Shown here: positions 33,292 through 43,495 of the stretch, piece by piece | How positions within the stretch are numbered: position 1 is the first letter of the stretch | Layout of the letters: each line of letters begins with the position of its first letter | Source of the DNA: Candidatus Zixiibacteriota bacterium | GTDB taxonomy: Bacteria > Zixibacteria > MSB-5A5 > GN15 > FEB-12 | DNA: 64,000 bases | Direction of reading: 5' to 3' | NCBI GenBank assembly: GCA_035380245.1 | Contig: DAOSXA010000002.1 | Coordinates: 310,001 to 374,000, forward strand | Made by a program: the position numbers and the translations under genes | The notes under the pieces: model-generated | What the model saw: only the letters and a program-made list of their open reading frames with translations | Told to the model about the DNA's origin: nothing | Database searches by the model: none

Positions 33292-33756
33292 TTATGGCAC
33301 TTCAAACAGCACGGATTCTTCATAGCTTCCAGCCTTTATGTATATGCCGTACAGGCCGCCACCGACCGTCTGACCGTCCTCATTCTTCCTGTCCCACACT
33401 ACTGTGTAGCAACCGGCCTCACACCTACTGCTAACCAGAGCTCGTATCTCCACTCCGCCGTCAGCAGATAGAAGACCGTTCAAATCACTCGCCCCCGCAC
33501 CTACCTGACTACCGTACAAGGGGCTGAAGATCGACACCTTGACATCGCTTCGCCCCTTGAGACTGTAAGCTATGATCAGGCAATCTCGTGATGCGTCCGT
33601 CCAATATACGGAGCCACTTGGATCGTCATTTCCGACGGGAACATCTATGACCGTTGTAGAGCCGGGCACTACCGGCAGGTTGTCCCCACAACTCAACAGC
33701 AGGACGATACAAAGCAACAGAAGCGGTTTCACGCTATTCACTCGCACACTCCTCAA
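33292..33756 (-). CDS. Lipoprotein with FlgD/T9SS-like Ig domain
   Basis: The 154-residue protein starts with a lipoprotein signal (residues 1-22, LLSC box). It ends with a segment resembling the FlgD-like / sorting-type Ig domain, AGCYTVVWDRKNEDGQTVGGGLYGIYIKAG, where 'G.Y...WDG.N..G..V..G.Y.Y.' is the family theme. The middle carries VKVSIFSPLYGSQV. Such domains are common at the C-terminus of secreted FCB proteins; here it is nearly the whole protein. Role unknown. Confidence 0.72.
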   Translation of the reverse strand: MRSVRVNSVKPLLLLCIVLLLSCGDNLPVVPGSTTVIDVPVGNDDPSGSVYWTDASRDCLIIAYSLKGRSDVKVSIFSPLYGSQVGAGASDLNGLLSADGGVEIRALVSSRCEAGCYTVVWDRKNEDGQTVGGGLYGIYIKAGSYEESVLFEVP

Positions 33757-33931
33757 TCCTTATAAGGTTGTTCCTGCAACAAAGACTTGGCTTCATTCGC
33801 TGAAGGTCGATTGATATGTTCCCAATAAACGGCCTTCGTCTCGACAATGCAAGCCGTGAATCGTCCGACGCCTCTCGCTACAGTATTACGTCTCCTCACC
33901 CTAGACTCCATGTCGCACCTGCGAAAGGGCG

Positions 33932-34078
33932 TGTTGCTGCAGGGGCAGACGAGACGTCTGCCGCCCACGAAGCGCGTTGGGGTATCTGATGTACGCGGGT
34001 TCGAAGACGGACCCGCGCTACGTAGCTTCAACGCGTAGCGGCGGGGCTTGTCTCCACCGCAAAAGAGGTTTTTCAACA
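33932..34078. repeat. Hybrid repeat: 147-bp unit fragment joined to TGTTG element end
   Basis: Begins CGAAAGGGCGTGTTG, contains GGGGCAGACGAGACGTCTGCCGCCCAC (inverse orientation of the 147-bp tandem unit), then ACGCGTAGCGGCGGGGCTTGTCTCC and ends TTTTTCAACA. It shows that the two repeat families share modules. The gap 33757-34392 has no supported gene; short GGCCACCC-type arms occur up to 34140. Confidence 0.7.
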
Positions 34079-34392
34079 CGCCCCAAGCCTCGGGCCACCC
34101 ATCCGTTCGACCCTGGCCCCGCCGGCTGCTCAAGTCTTTAGAACAAGGTCTGGCCGGGGCTGTTCCCAGCCTATGAAGGGGCGGCAGCCGGGGGCAAAGT
34201 CGCCAGTTTCATCTTTGAAAATGGCGTAAATCGGTTATCTTTTGGTTACGGTCGATTTAACGGACAAGAGTACTTACCTAACTCTCCGGGGAGTCGGCAA
34301 TTCAGCCTGCGCGGCTGATTCAAGCATTGAGAATAAGTAGGTTTCCACTCGGTTGTTCCAACCGATATAAACTCCATTCGGGAGAGGCGAAA

Positions 34393-36141
34393 ATGCGTGC
34401 TCTTGTGCTCCTCTTTGCGGTTCTGGCGGTGTCGTCTGCCTGGGCCGATGTTCCCCAAGTTATGACCTATCAGGGACGTTTGACCGACGCCGACGGCGCT
34501 CCAATCAACGATACGGTCCAGATTCTATTCGTCATTTACGAGGATCCTGGCGCCGTTGAGAAGATGTGGAATGAACTTCACTCCGAAGTGCCGGTGGTTG
34601 ACGGAATGTTCAACGTAATGCTCGGGTCCAGTATTCCTATTTATCCTTCCGTGTTCGATGGCTCCACCCGCTATCTCCGGCTGAGCATCGACGGCACTTA
34701 TGTCGATAGCCTTATCCCGCTGGTCACGGTCCCGAACGCCTTCAAATCGCTGCGAGCCGATACCGCTCAATATGCGGTCATGGCGGCCGGGGTGACCGAC
34801 GACAACTGGACCAAGTCCGGTCATCGAGTTTCCCTTACCGACAACTCCGACAGCCTGGCCATCGGCACGCACGTGCCGCTCCAGAAGTTCCATGTTCAGG
34901 GCAACATCTTCATTCCCAGCGGGGCCGCGGTCAAACTTGGCAGTAGTCTTAATGAGATTCGAGGATACGGGACCGAGGTTGTGCTGGCGGCTGAGCAGGA
35001 TATATTCATTGAGCCAGGGGGCTATCTATCCATCACCGACGCCCACGACATCGAACGGCTGAGATTCCTTCCCAACAGTCTCAAACTGGGGCTGGGAACT
35101 ATCGACCCGGAAGACATGCTCCACCTCCAGAACAGCAACGCCAACGGTACGGCCTTCTTGAAGCTACAGACCTCGAACGCCAGCGCATGGGGTGAAACCG
35201 GCATCCGTATCGAAACACCTGAGAACCGCTGGCATTGGCGTATGGACGATTACACCAACAACAACCTACCGGACGGCGCGCTCGGTCTTCGCAGCCAGAA
35301 TCTGGGCGCTGAAGTGATGGTCTGGACCCTGGACGGTAAGATCGGCATCGGGACCACCTCGCCGGCTCAGAAGCTGCACGTCGTTGGCAACGCCGCCGTG
35401 TCGGGAAAGATAGGTGTCGGCACCGATAATCCGGTGCAGACGCTCGATGTCAACGGCAACGCCGACGTGAGCGGTACCTTGAGCGCCGGCCTGTTTTCCG
35501 GCAACTTCGAGGCAAACGCCATCAGCTCGGCCAACATCAGCAACGAGCCCGGCTTGTCCAGCGCCTCCAGCACCTCCTGGACGGGCCTGTCGACCAGTTG
35601 GACCAGCTATCTTCAGCGGCAAATCACCGTGCCGGCGGCCGGGTGGGTTATGGCGATCGGTCAGGCGAGCGTCTACTTCGATCATGGTGTTACCGGACGC
35701 TCGGGGTTCTCCCTGGCCATCTCAGACGTCCCCGACGCTGCCTCCGGTATGGAAAGCAGCTTCGGTCTGGACGGAGCTCTCGGCTCGGGAGTGTATTTTT
35801 TCACTGTGGGCGCTCAGCAGGTGTTCTATTGCCCTTCGGCCGGTACCTATACCTACTACATGGTGGCACAACGCGATGCCGATAACCCGGCTTCCATCTA
35901 CGACCGCTATCTCAATCTGATTTACCTCCCAACTTCCTATTCCAGCTCCAGTGCGGAGATGACCGAGGCCCTCGGCGGCAGCGCTGCGACCGATCGGGCC
36001 ATAAAAGAGGAGATAATTCGCTCCCACCGGCAACCGCACGCAGCGGCTGTGTTGAACACCGACGTGACGAAACAGATCTCTGATCTGAGCGCCGAGCTTG
36101 AGCGGCTCAAACAGCGCTTGGCCGAACTCGAAAGCAAGTGA
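34393..36141 (+). CDS. Secreted tail-fibre-like surface protein
   Basis: I chose ATG 34393, behind GGGAGAGG, giving about 582 residues with a signal peptide (1-18, ending AWA). The N-terminal part has VMTYQGRLTDADGAPINDTVQI, a module typical of FCB surface proteins. The middle contains at least four repeats of the type GIGTxxPxQKLHVxGN (GIGTTSPAQKLHVVGN, GVGTDNPVQTLDVNGN) found in phage tail-fibre-like proteins. A coiled-coil tail ends it (ISDLSAELERLKQRLAELESK). No peptidase S74 chaperone is evident. Confidence 0.82.
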   Translation: MRALVLLFAVLAVSSAWADVPQVMTYQGRLTDADGAPINDTVQILFVIYEDPGAVEKMWNELHSEVPVVDGMFNVMLGSSIPIYPSVFDGSTRYLRLSIDGTYVDSLIPLVTVPNAFKSLRADTAQYAVMAAGVTDDNWTKSGHRVSLTDNSDSLAIGTHVPLQKFHVQGNIFIPSGAAVKLGSSLNEIRGYGTEVVLAAEQDIFIEPGGYLSITDAHDIERLRFLPNSLKLGLGTIDPEDMLHLQNSNANGTAFLKLQTSNASAWGETGIRIETPENRWHWRMDDYTNNNLPDGALGLRSQNLGAEVMVWTLDGKIGIGTTSPAQKLHVVGNAAVSGKIGVGTDNPVQTLDVNGNADVSGTLSAGLFSGNFEANAISSANISNEPGLSSASSTSWTGLSTSWTSYLQRQITVPAAGWVMAIGQASVYFDHGVTGRSGFSLAISDVPDAASGMESSFGLDGALGSGVYFFTVGAQQVFYCPSAGTYTYYMVAQRDADNPASIYDRYLNLIYLPTSYSSSSAEMTEALGGSAATDRAIKEEIIRSHRQPHAAAVLNTDVTKQISDLSAELERLKQRLAELESK

Positions 36142-36224
36142 TTCACAGGACGGCAGGTCTCTCATTCGGAGAGACCTGCCCTACAAAAGACTGCCCTATG
36201 ATAAACTAATGTAGTCTACAATTC

Positions 36225-37364
36225 TTATTTAACCGACTTGATCAACTCGCGAGCAATCACCATGCGCTGGATCTCCGAGGTGCCCTCACCGATCTCGCAC
36301 AGCTTGGCATCGCGCCAGAGACGTTCAGCCGCGTGCGGACCGGTCAGCACGCCAACGCCGCCCAGGATGTGGATCGCTTTCGAGGTCACCCGGTTGGCTA
36401 CCTCGGAAGCGTACAGCTTGCACATAGCGCTCTGTTGCGAGAACCGCACCTTGGCATCCTTCATCCGCGAGGCCTCGTAAATCAACAGCCGCGCCGCCTC
36501 GAGTTCAGTCGCCATGTCGGCCAGTTGGTATTGGACCGCCTGATTATAAGCGATCGGCTTACCGAACTGCTTGCGCGTAGCACTGTACTTGAGAGCGCAG
36601 TCGAACGCTCCCTGAGCCAGTCCCAGCGCCATAGCGCCGATAGAAATGCGGCCGCCGTCGAGCGTGATCAGCATCTGCTTGAACCCTTCCCCCTGTTTGC
36701 CGAGGAGGTAGTCGTCGCTGACGCGAAGGTCGTCAAAATGGAGCGAGGCGGTATCGGACCCGCGCAGCCCCATCTTGTTTTCCTTCTTCCCCGTCTCGTA
36801 GCCCTTCATCCCCTTCTCCAGAATGAAGCAGGTGATGGTCGGGTCATCGGGATTGTCGGAGGTCCGCGCCGTGCTGATCGTGGCGAGCGCGTACGAGGCG
36901 GAAGTGATAAAACACTTACTGCCGTTGATCACCCATTCATCGCCGTCTCGGATGGCCATCGTCCTCGTCCCGCCTGCATCCGAACCGGCGTCCGGCTCGG
37001 TCAGCCCAAAAGCCAGCAACTCTCCCTCGCAGGCGCGCGGGAGGTACTTCTTCTTCTGGGTGTCGTTGCCGAAACCGATGATCGGGAACGTCCCGAGGGA
37101 GTTATGTGCGGCGATAGTAATCCCGGTCGAACCGCAGACACGCGAAAGCTCTTCGACCGCGATCGAATAACAGATCGTGTCGACCGGTTTTCCGCCGTAC
37201 TCCTCGGGAATGAGCATGCTCATCAATCCCTCTTCCGCCAGCAGTGGCAGATACTCGGTCGGGAATCGCTGCTGTTCATCGAGGGCGACGGCGTTCGGCT
37301 CGATCTTCTCGAGGGCAAAGGCCCTGATTCGTTCTCTGAACTCGTGATGTTTCTTTTCGAGCAA
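36225..37364 (-). CDS. Acyl-CoA dehydrogenase
   Basis: FAD enzyme oxidising acyl-CoA to enoyl-CoA and passing electrons to ETF. The 379-residue protein has AFGLTEPDAGSDAGG, FITSASYA, LGLAQGAFDCALKYSATRKQFGKPI and the catalytic glutamate in GEGTSEIQRMVIA. It is the last gene of the thiolase-dehydrogenase operon and a paralogue of the next upstream gene. Substrate (short-chain, isovaleryl or isobutyryl) cannot be told from motifs. No etfAB is in the window. Confidence 0.95.
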   Translation of the reverse strand: MLEKKHHEFRERIRAFALEKIEPNAVALDEQQRFPTEYLPLLAEEGLMSMLIPEEYGGKPVDTICYSIAVEELSRVCGSTGITIAAHNSLGTFPIIGFGNDTQKKKYLPRACEGELLAFGLTEPDAGSDAGGTRTMAIRDGDEWVINGSKCFITSASYALATISTARTSDNPDDPTITCFILEKGMKGYETGKKENKMGLRGSDTASLHFDDLRVSDDYLLGKQGEGFKQMLITLDGGRISIGAMALGLAQGAFDCALKYSATRKQFGKPIAYNQAVQYQLADMATELEAARLLIYEASRMKDAKVRFSQQSAMCKLYASEVANRVTSKAIHILGGVGVLTGPHAAERLWRDAKLCEIGEGTSEIQRMVIARELIKSVK

Positions 37365-37367
37365 CCG

Positions 37368-38510
37368 TTACTCCTTTAACAGGTCTCTCGCGATAACCAT
37401 ACGCTGAGCTTCGGAGGTGCCCTCGTAGATCATCATTACGCGGGCGTCGCGGAAATACCGCTCAACCGCGTATTCTTTCATGTAACCGTAACCGCCGTGA
37501 ATCTGGACCGCTTCGTTGACCACGAAGTTGGCCATTTCGGTGGCGAACACTTTCGACATCGAAGCCTCGCGAGCCATCGGCGCCCCCTCGTCCTTCAACT
37601 GAGCGGCGCGATAGGCGAGCAGACGAGCGGCGTCAATGCGCGTCGCCATATCGGCCATCTTGAACTGCAACGCCTGGAAATTTGCCAGCGGCTGACCGAA
37701 TTGCTTGCGCTCCTTCGAGTACTTGACCGCCTCGTTAAGCGCCGACTGCGCCACCCCGATAGCCTGGAACGAAACGCCCACGCGACCCGAGTTGAGAATA
37801 GTCAGGGCCATCTTGAATCCGTCCCCTTCCTTACCGAGCAAATTCTCTTTCGGAACTTTGACATCGGCAAAACTGATCTCACGGGTATCGGAAGCTTTAA
37901 GACCGCATTTCCTCTCCGGCTTACCGACCGTGATACCCTCGGAGTCGGCATCGACCACGAGACAACTCATCCCCCGGGAACCAGCTTCGGGATTCGTCTT
38001 GACGAATACGATCAGCACCCCGGCGAAACCGCCGTTGGTAACGAACGTCTTGGTGCCGTTGACCAGGTAATGGTCTCCCTTGTCCTCGGCCGTCGTAGTG
38101 ATGGAACCTACATCGGTACCGGCGTTGGGCTCGGTGATGCAATAGGCGCCGATCTTCTCACCGGAGGCCATCATCGGCAGATACTTCTTTTTAAGATCTT
38201 CGGAGCCGAACTGCTTAATGATTTCGCAGCAGAGCGAGCAATGAACCGACAGAAGAATCCCCACACCGGCGGAAGCGGCGCAGATTTCTTCGAGCACACC
38301 GCAGAACGTGACCGCTCCAAGTCCGGAGCCGCCGTATTCTTCGGCTACGGTGAAACCGAGATAACCCAATTCGCCCAGCTCGGCGATCAATTCCGGCGGG
38401 GTGGTGCCTTCTTCGTCGAATCTCTCCGCTTCGGGATAGAGACGTTTTTCGGCGAAGTCACGCGCCATCTCTTTCAATTCGAGATCGTCTTCGGACAGCC
38501 TGAAATCCAT
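37368..38510 (-). CDS. Acyl-CoA dehydrogenase (second copy)
   Basis: The 380-residue protein has AYCITEPNAGTDVGS, TFVTNGGFAG, YSKERKQFGQPLANFQALQFKMADMATRIDAARLL and catalytic glutamate in IYEGTSEAQRMVIARDLL. The YEGT form and length resemble short-chain (butyryl-CoA type) dehydrogenases. It follows the 3-hydroxyacyl-CoA dehydrogenase by nine bases and precedes the other dehydrogenase by three, so the set is one transcript. Confidence 0.95.
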   Translation of the reverse strand: MDFRLSEDDLELKEMARDFAEKRLYPEAERFDEEGTTPPELIAELGELGYLGFTVAEEYGGSGLGAVTFCGVLEEICAASAGVGILLSVHCSLCCEIIKQFGSEDLKKKYLPMMASGEKIGAYCITEPNAGTDVGSITTTAEDKGDHYLVNGTKTFVTNGGFAGVLIVFVKTNPEAGSRGMSCLVVDADSEGITVGKPERKCGLKASDTREISFADVKVPKENLLGKEGDGFKMALTILNSGRVGVSFQAIGVAQSALNEAVKYSKERKQFGQPLANFQALQFKMADMATRIDAARLLAYRAAQLKDEGAPMAREASMSKVFATEMANFVVNEAVQIHGGYGYMKEYAVERYFRDARVMMIYEGTSEAQRMVIARDLLKE

Positions 38511-38519
38511 AACAGCTCC

Positions 38520-39383
38520 TTACTTGCTGTAATCGTAGAAGCCGCGTCCGGTCTTGCGACCCAGATAGCCGGCTTGACACATTTTCTTGAGCAGCGGGCA
38601 GGGACGATATTTAGGATCGCCCAAACCCTCGTGCATTACTTCCAGAATCGCAAGACATACGTCGAGACCGATAAAATCCGCAAGGGTAAGCGGTCCCATC
38701 GGGTGCGCCATACCGAGTTTCATGACTTCATCGATCGCCTCGACCGTGCCGACTCCTTCCATGAGAGCGAACACCGCCTCGTTGATCATCGGCAAGAGAA
38801 TGCGGTTGGCGATAAAGCCGGGGAAATCGTTGACCTCAACCGGCACCTTACCCAGCTTCCTGGCCAGTCCTTCGATCAAAGCGAAAGTTTCATCGGTGGT
38901 GGCGATGCCACGGATCACTTCGACCAATTTCATCATCGGAACCGGATTCATGAAATGCATACCGATAAATTTGGCCGGGCGTTTGGTAGCTGCGGCCAAC
39001 TGTGTGATCGGCAATGATGAGGTGTTGGAAGCAAAATAGGTTTCGTCCGGACAGACTTCTTCGAGCCTGGTGAAAATATCGAGTTTGATCTGAAGATTCT
39101 CAGTGACCGCCTCGATTACGAGTTGTGAATCCTTAGCGACATTTAGATCAGTAGAAGTTTTCAAACGACCCATGGCGGCTTTTTTATCGTCCTCGGAGAT
39201 CTTCTCCTTCTTGATCATGCGGTCGAAGCTCTTATCTATCATAGTCATGGCGCGATCGAGAAATTCCTGCTTGATATCGACCATATTTACGTCAAAACCG
39301 CACTGCGCGAAAACCTGGGCGATTCCGTTTCCCATCGTACCGGTGCCAACCACGGTGACTTGTTTGATGTCGTCAACTTTCAT
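38520..39383 (-). CDS. hbd: 3-hydroxybutyryl-CoA dehydrogenase
   Basis: NAD-dependent oxidation of 3-hydroxyacyl-CoA. The 287-residue protein has the Rossmann motif VVGTGTMGNGIAQVFAQCGFDVNMVDI, FASNTSSLPITQLA, GMHFMNPVPMMKLVEVI and PGFIANRILLPMINEAV...MGPLTLADFIGLD. This is the stand-alone HBDH form, not the fused FadB form. It lies between thiolase and the acyl-CoA dehydrogenases. A crotonase gene is not in this operon but one is at 46966. Confidence 0.97.
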   Translation of the reverse strand: MKVDDIKQVTVVGTGTMGNGIAQVFAQCGFDVNMVDIKQEFLDRAMTMIDKSFDRMIKKEKISEDDKKAAMGRLKTSTDLNVAKDSQLVIEAVTENLQIKLDIFTRLEEVCPDETYFASNTSSLPITQLAAATKRPAKFIGMHFMNPVPMMKLVEVIRGIATTDETFALIEGLARKLGKVPVEVNDFPGFIANRILLPMINEAVFALMEGVGTVEAIDEVMKLGMAHPMGPLTLADFIGLDVCLAILEVMHEGLGDPKYRPCPLLKKMCQAGYLGRKTGRGFYDYSK

Positions 39384-39407
39384 CGTATATACTCCTTCAC
39401 AAACTCG

Positions 39408-40598
<1,191 letters not shown>

Positions 40599-40781
40599 TG
40601 ATTATCCTCCAAGTTTCACATTATTCTGCATTTCGAATCTATATATAGAAAAAACCGCTTGCCGGCGCAAGTGAATCAGTTCACATACATCGCATTCAAG
40701 AAAAGGTGAAGGTTTTCGCGTCATCCCGCCGATTATGGTAATATATGGGTGTTGCTATGGGAATTTTCCAAGATCCAAACA

Positions 40782-40806
40782 GGTTCATTTTTAGTTGTTA
40801 TGAACC
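40782..40806. promoter_or_regulatory. Inverted repeat upstream of barrel gene cluster
   Basis: GGTTCAT / ATGAACC with an 11-base spacer in the divergent gap between the thiolase operon and the first barrel gene (40599-40879). It may be an operator; I see no clear -35/-10 pair next to it. Confidence 0.35.
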
Positions 40807-40879
40807 GATCCACTTAAGATGATAAGAAAAGAAGCAAGCGAAATATCCTGCGTTTCTTAACGGAGAGAGAGGAACAACG

Positions 40880-41494
40880 ATGAAGAGAATCGTGCTTATT
40901 ACAGTACTGGCACTGATGCTGGCCTCGGCCGTATCCGCGGGCGAAGGCACGAAACTGATTAACTTGTATATACAGGGCGGCGTGGCACTGCCGCAGTCTG
41001 ACTTCAAGGACGGCTACAAAATGGGCTATCAGGGCGCCGGTAAAATCGGTCTGGCGATACTTCCTCTGCTAGAGCCCTGCGCAATAGTGTCCTATAACTA
41101 CTTCCCGATGGACTATGATGCCTGGGGTTTGCCTGATAGCTATGATGTTGACGGTGGTGAAGTAACCATGCTTACCTATGGCCTTGAAGCTAAACTCAAT
41201 TTAATGTCGGGGAAATCAAGTGGACTGTTCGCTCTGGCCGGTTTTGGTATCGTGAAAGTCGACATGAAGGAAATAACGGTATCTGACGGCACCTCGGAAT
41301 ACTCTTCAGGTGATTTTGATATCGACGATATGGAATACCTCACTATCGGCGCCGGTATCGATTTCGGGAGTATGTACCTTGAGGCCCGTTATATGAAAAT
41401 GACCGATGATGTTAACTTCAGCGAACTGGATGAAGAAGTCGACGAGGATGCCTCGATCATTTACATCCCGATTTCACTCGGGTTCCGCTTCTAG
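40880..41494 (+). CDS. Outer-membrane barrel protein, tandem family member 1
   Basis: This 204-residue protein has a signal peptide (1-20, ending VSA). It has strands of the type INLYIQGGVALPQSDFKDGYKMGYQGAGKIGL, VDGGEVTMLTYGLEAKLNLM and YLTIGAGIDFGSMYLEARYMKM, ending ISLGFRF with terminal Phe. The 'YxGGGxxxP...F.D..K.G' theme recurs in the next three barrel genes, so these are tandem paralogues. It resembles OmpA/OmpW-type porin-like barrels. Function unknown. Confidence 0.8.
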   Translation: MKRIVLITVLALMLASAVSAGEGTKLINLYIQGGVALPQSDFKDGYKMGYQGAGKIGLAILPLLEPCAIVSYNYFPMDYDAWGLPDSYDVDGGEVTMLTYGLEAKLNLMSGKSSGLFALAGFGIVKVDMKEITVSDGTSEYSSGDFDIDDMEYLTIGAGIDFGSMYLEARYMKMTDDVNFSELDEEVDEDASIIYIPISLGFRF

Positions 41495-41524
41495 TCGTTA
41501 CGCCCTACGATAAAAGATTCTTTT

Positions 41525-41555
41525 GACCGCCGTTCTTGCGGCGGTCTTCTTTTTT
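41525..41555 (+). terminator. Intrinsic terminator of barrel gene 1
   Basis: GACCGCCG-TTCTTG-CGGCGGTC stem followed by TTCTTTTTTT, 31 bases after the stop. Confidence 0.95.
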
Positions 41556-41643
41556 GGCATACAGTTGCGAATCTTGTTGTTTTGATTAACGTCACGACCT
41601 AGTTTGAAGCAGGAAACACAATCGCATACATGGAGGTATGCCC

Positions 41644-42255
41644 GTGCACAAAGCTATTACGAGCCTTGGTATCGTTTTATTTCTGACAGTATCAGCGATG
41701 GCTCAGTCGCCGGTTCCGGTGAAGCTGTATTTAGGCGGCGGGGTGAGTTTAGGCGACAAACCGGGTTTGTTTGATTCCAAATATGACGCGTCTCCGCATG
41801 GCATGGTCGGCGTCGGCGTTGGAGTAGCGACCAATTTCGAGGTTATACTTCAGGGAACTTATGACCGGTTCGACAACAACTTGTTCGGCGACAAAAACGG
41901 CGACATCAGCATATTCAGCGGCAGTCTTTTTCTGAAGCCGCATCTTCAACATCCGGAATTCCCGGTGGAGTTTTACGCCCTGGCCGGATTGGGAATTACC
42001 CGGGTGAATATGGAAACGATCGTCCTGCCGGAGGGCGTTGATCGCCAGACGGAGGCTATCGCTTATTCTCTTGCTATCGAGGACCAGACAAAACTCTCTT
42101 ACTCCATCGGGATCGGTATGCAATACCAGCTATTCTCCAAAGTTGGCTTGTTCGGCCAGGCAATCATGAACGAGATTCTCACCGAGCAAATCGACACGGT
42201 CTTTGACAACGGCATGCGGACCTTCAGCATCGCGTTCGGATTACGCCTGCTGTGA
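41644..42255 (+). CDS. Outer-membrane barrel protein, tandem family member 2
   Basis: I chose the GTG at 41644 because the GGAGG site at 41632-41636 is too close to the ATG at 41638; the GTG start gives 203 residues with a signal peptide ending AMAQ. Strand pattern: VKLYLGGGVSLGDKPGLF, HGMVGVGVGVATNFEVILQGTYDRFDNN, FYALAGLGITRVN. The C-terminus is TFSIAFGLRLL. Clear paralogue of the neighbours at 40880, 43496 and 44209. Confidence 0.78.
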   Translation: MHKAITSLGIVLFLTVSAMAQSPVPVKLYLGGGVSLGDKPGLFDSKYDASPHGMVGVGVGVATNFEVILQGTYDRFDNNLFGDKNGDISIFSGSLFLKPHLQHPEFPVEFYALAGLGITRVNMETIVLPEGVDRQTEAIAYSLAIEDQTKLSYSIGIGMQYQLFSKVGLFGQAIMNEILTEQIDTVFDNGMRTFSIAFGLRLL

Positions 42256-42273
42256 GCTTTAGGAATACTATCG

Positions 42274-43386
42274 TTGATTGACCCGCTTGAACTGCATCAC
42301 TCCGCCTTCGTAGCCGATTTACATTGCGACACGGTCCTGCGTATACGTCAGGGACGGGATTTTAGTGTCAGAAACGAACGAGGTCATATCGATCTCCCTC
42401 GCTTGCAGGAAGGCGGCGTAGGATTACAAGTTTTCGCTTCCTGGATCGACAATGAGCTTCCGGCTGACCGTTGCCGGGCCGAAGCCGACAGCCTGATCGA
42501 CCTGCTCGAAACAACCTTCTCTCCCCTGTCTGATCGGATCGTTATCTGTCACGATCAGGATGAAGTCCTGACGGCCGGGGCAGCAGGTAAAATTGCAGCC
42601 CTGCTGTCGATCGAAAACGGCACGGCCATCGAGAACAATCTCGCCAATCTCGAACATTTTTATGAACGCGGCGTGCGACTCATAACCCTGACTCATTTCA
42701 AATCCAGCGAATGGTGTGAGTCATCATCCGATTCCGAGTCAAAGATTTCAGGATTGTCGGAGTTCGGACGCGAGGTAGTAACCGAAATGAACCGGTTGGG
42801 AATGATCGTTGATATCTCCCATGCCTCCGTGAAAGCGGCCGAGCATGTGCTTGAGACCACTACCGTTCCGATTGTCGCATCTCATTCCTGCGTACACGAA
42901 ATCTGCCGCGTGGATCGCAACCTGACCGACGAGCAAATCCGAGCCATCGCCGACAACGGCGGGATGATCGGCCTCAACCTCTCCACCGGTTTCATCAACC
43001 AGGAATGGGAAAATGTCGCCCGAGAATTCTACGAGGCACGAAAAGATGAGATCGATTCCGTCGATGACTTATTCGACGCCGGGATCAAACCACACGATCA
43101 TATCAAACCGGTTTACCGGGAGTTCTGGGATACCACCGACAAGGTACAGGTAACAATAGAGCAGGCGGTTGATCATATCGACCACATCTACAAATTGGTC
43201 GGCGCCGACCATATCGGGCTAGGTTCCGATTTCGACGGGATCGCTCGTTCTCCCGAAGGTCTCGCTGACTGCAGTCAATGGCCTAACCTTACAGCCGAAC
43301 TGGTCCGTCGCGGTTACCGAGCGAGAGAGATCCGTAAGATACTTGGCGGCAATTTCTTACGGATCATCGGCGACGTCTGCGGATAG
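42274..43386 (+). CDS. Membrane-dipeptidase-type (M19) metallopeptidase
   Basis: The 370-residue protein has the M19 zinc ligands and motifs: VADLHCDTVLR (HxD near residue 17), IENGTAIENNLANLEHFYERGVRLITLTH, DISHAS, VASHSCVH and HIGLGSDFDGI. The substrate is a dipeptide, possibly D-amino-acid containing; family members include renal dipeptidase. The start is a TTG at 42274 with AGGAA eight bases before. It interrupts the barrel family, with the next barrel 110 bases on. No signal peptide, so cytoplasmic. Confidence 0.92.
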   Translation: MIDPLELHHSAFVADLHCDTVLRIRQGRDFSVRNERGHIDLPRLQEGGVGLQVFASWIDNELPADRCRAEADSLIDLLETTFSPLSDRIVICHDQDEVLTAGAAGKIAALLSIENGTAIENNLANLEHFYERGVRLITLTHFKSSEWCESSSDSESKISGLSEFGREVVTEMNRLGMIVDISHASVKAAEHVLETTTVPIVASHSCVHEICRVDRNLTDEQIRAIADNGGMIGLNLSTGFINQEWENVAREFYEARKDEIDSVDDLFDAGIKPHDHIKPVYREFWDTTDKVQVTIEQAVDHIDHIYKLVGADHIGLGSDFDGIARSPEGLADCSQWPNLTAELVRRGYRAREIRKILGGNFLRIIGDVCG

Positions 43387-43495
43387 ACCGAACAGCGGCC
43401 GAGATAAATTCCGAGTTGTTATTGATTGCCTGAATTCATCAATGAAAATTACCGATATGAATAAAAAAGAGTCCATTCACCTAAGGAGGACAAAA

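Noticed and set aside
33753..34133. A 126-codon minus-strand frame with VGGRRLVCP peptide
   Set aside because: It lies in repeat modules that give the same peptide in several other gaps; not a gene.
37497..39017. A 506-codon antisense open frame over acyl-CoA dehydrogenase and hbd
   Set aside because: Composition is the mirror of real codon use; the genes on the other strand are intact with full motifs.
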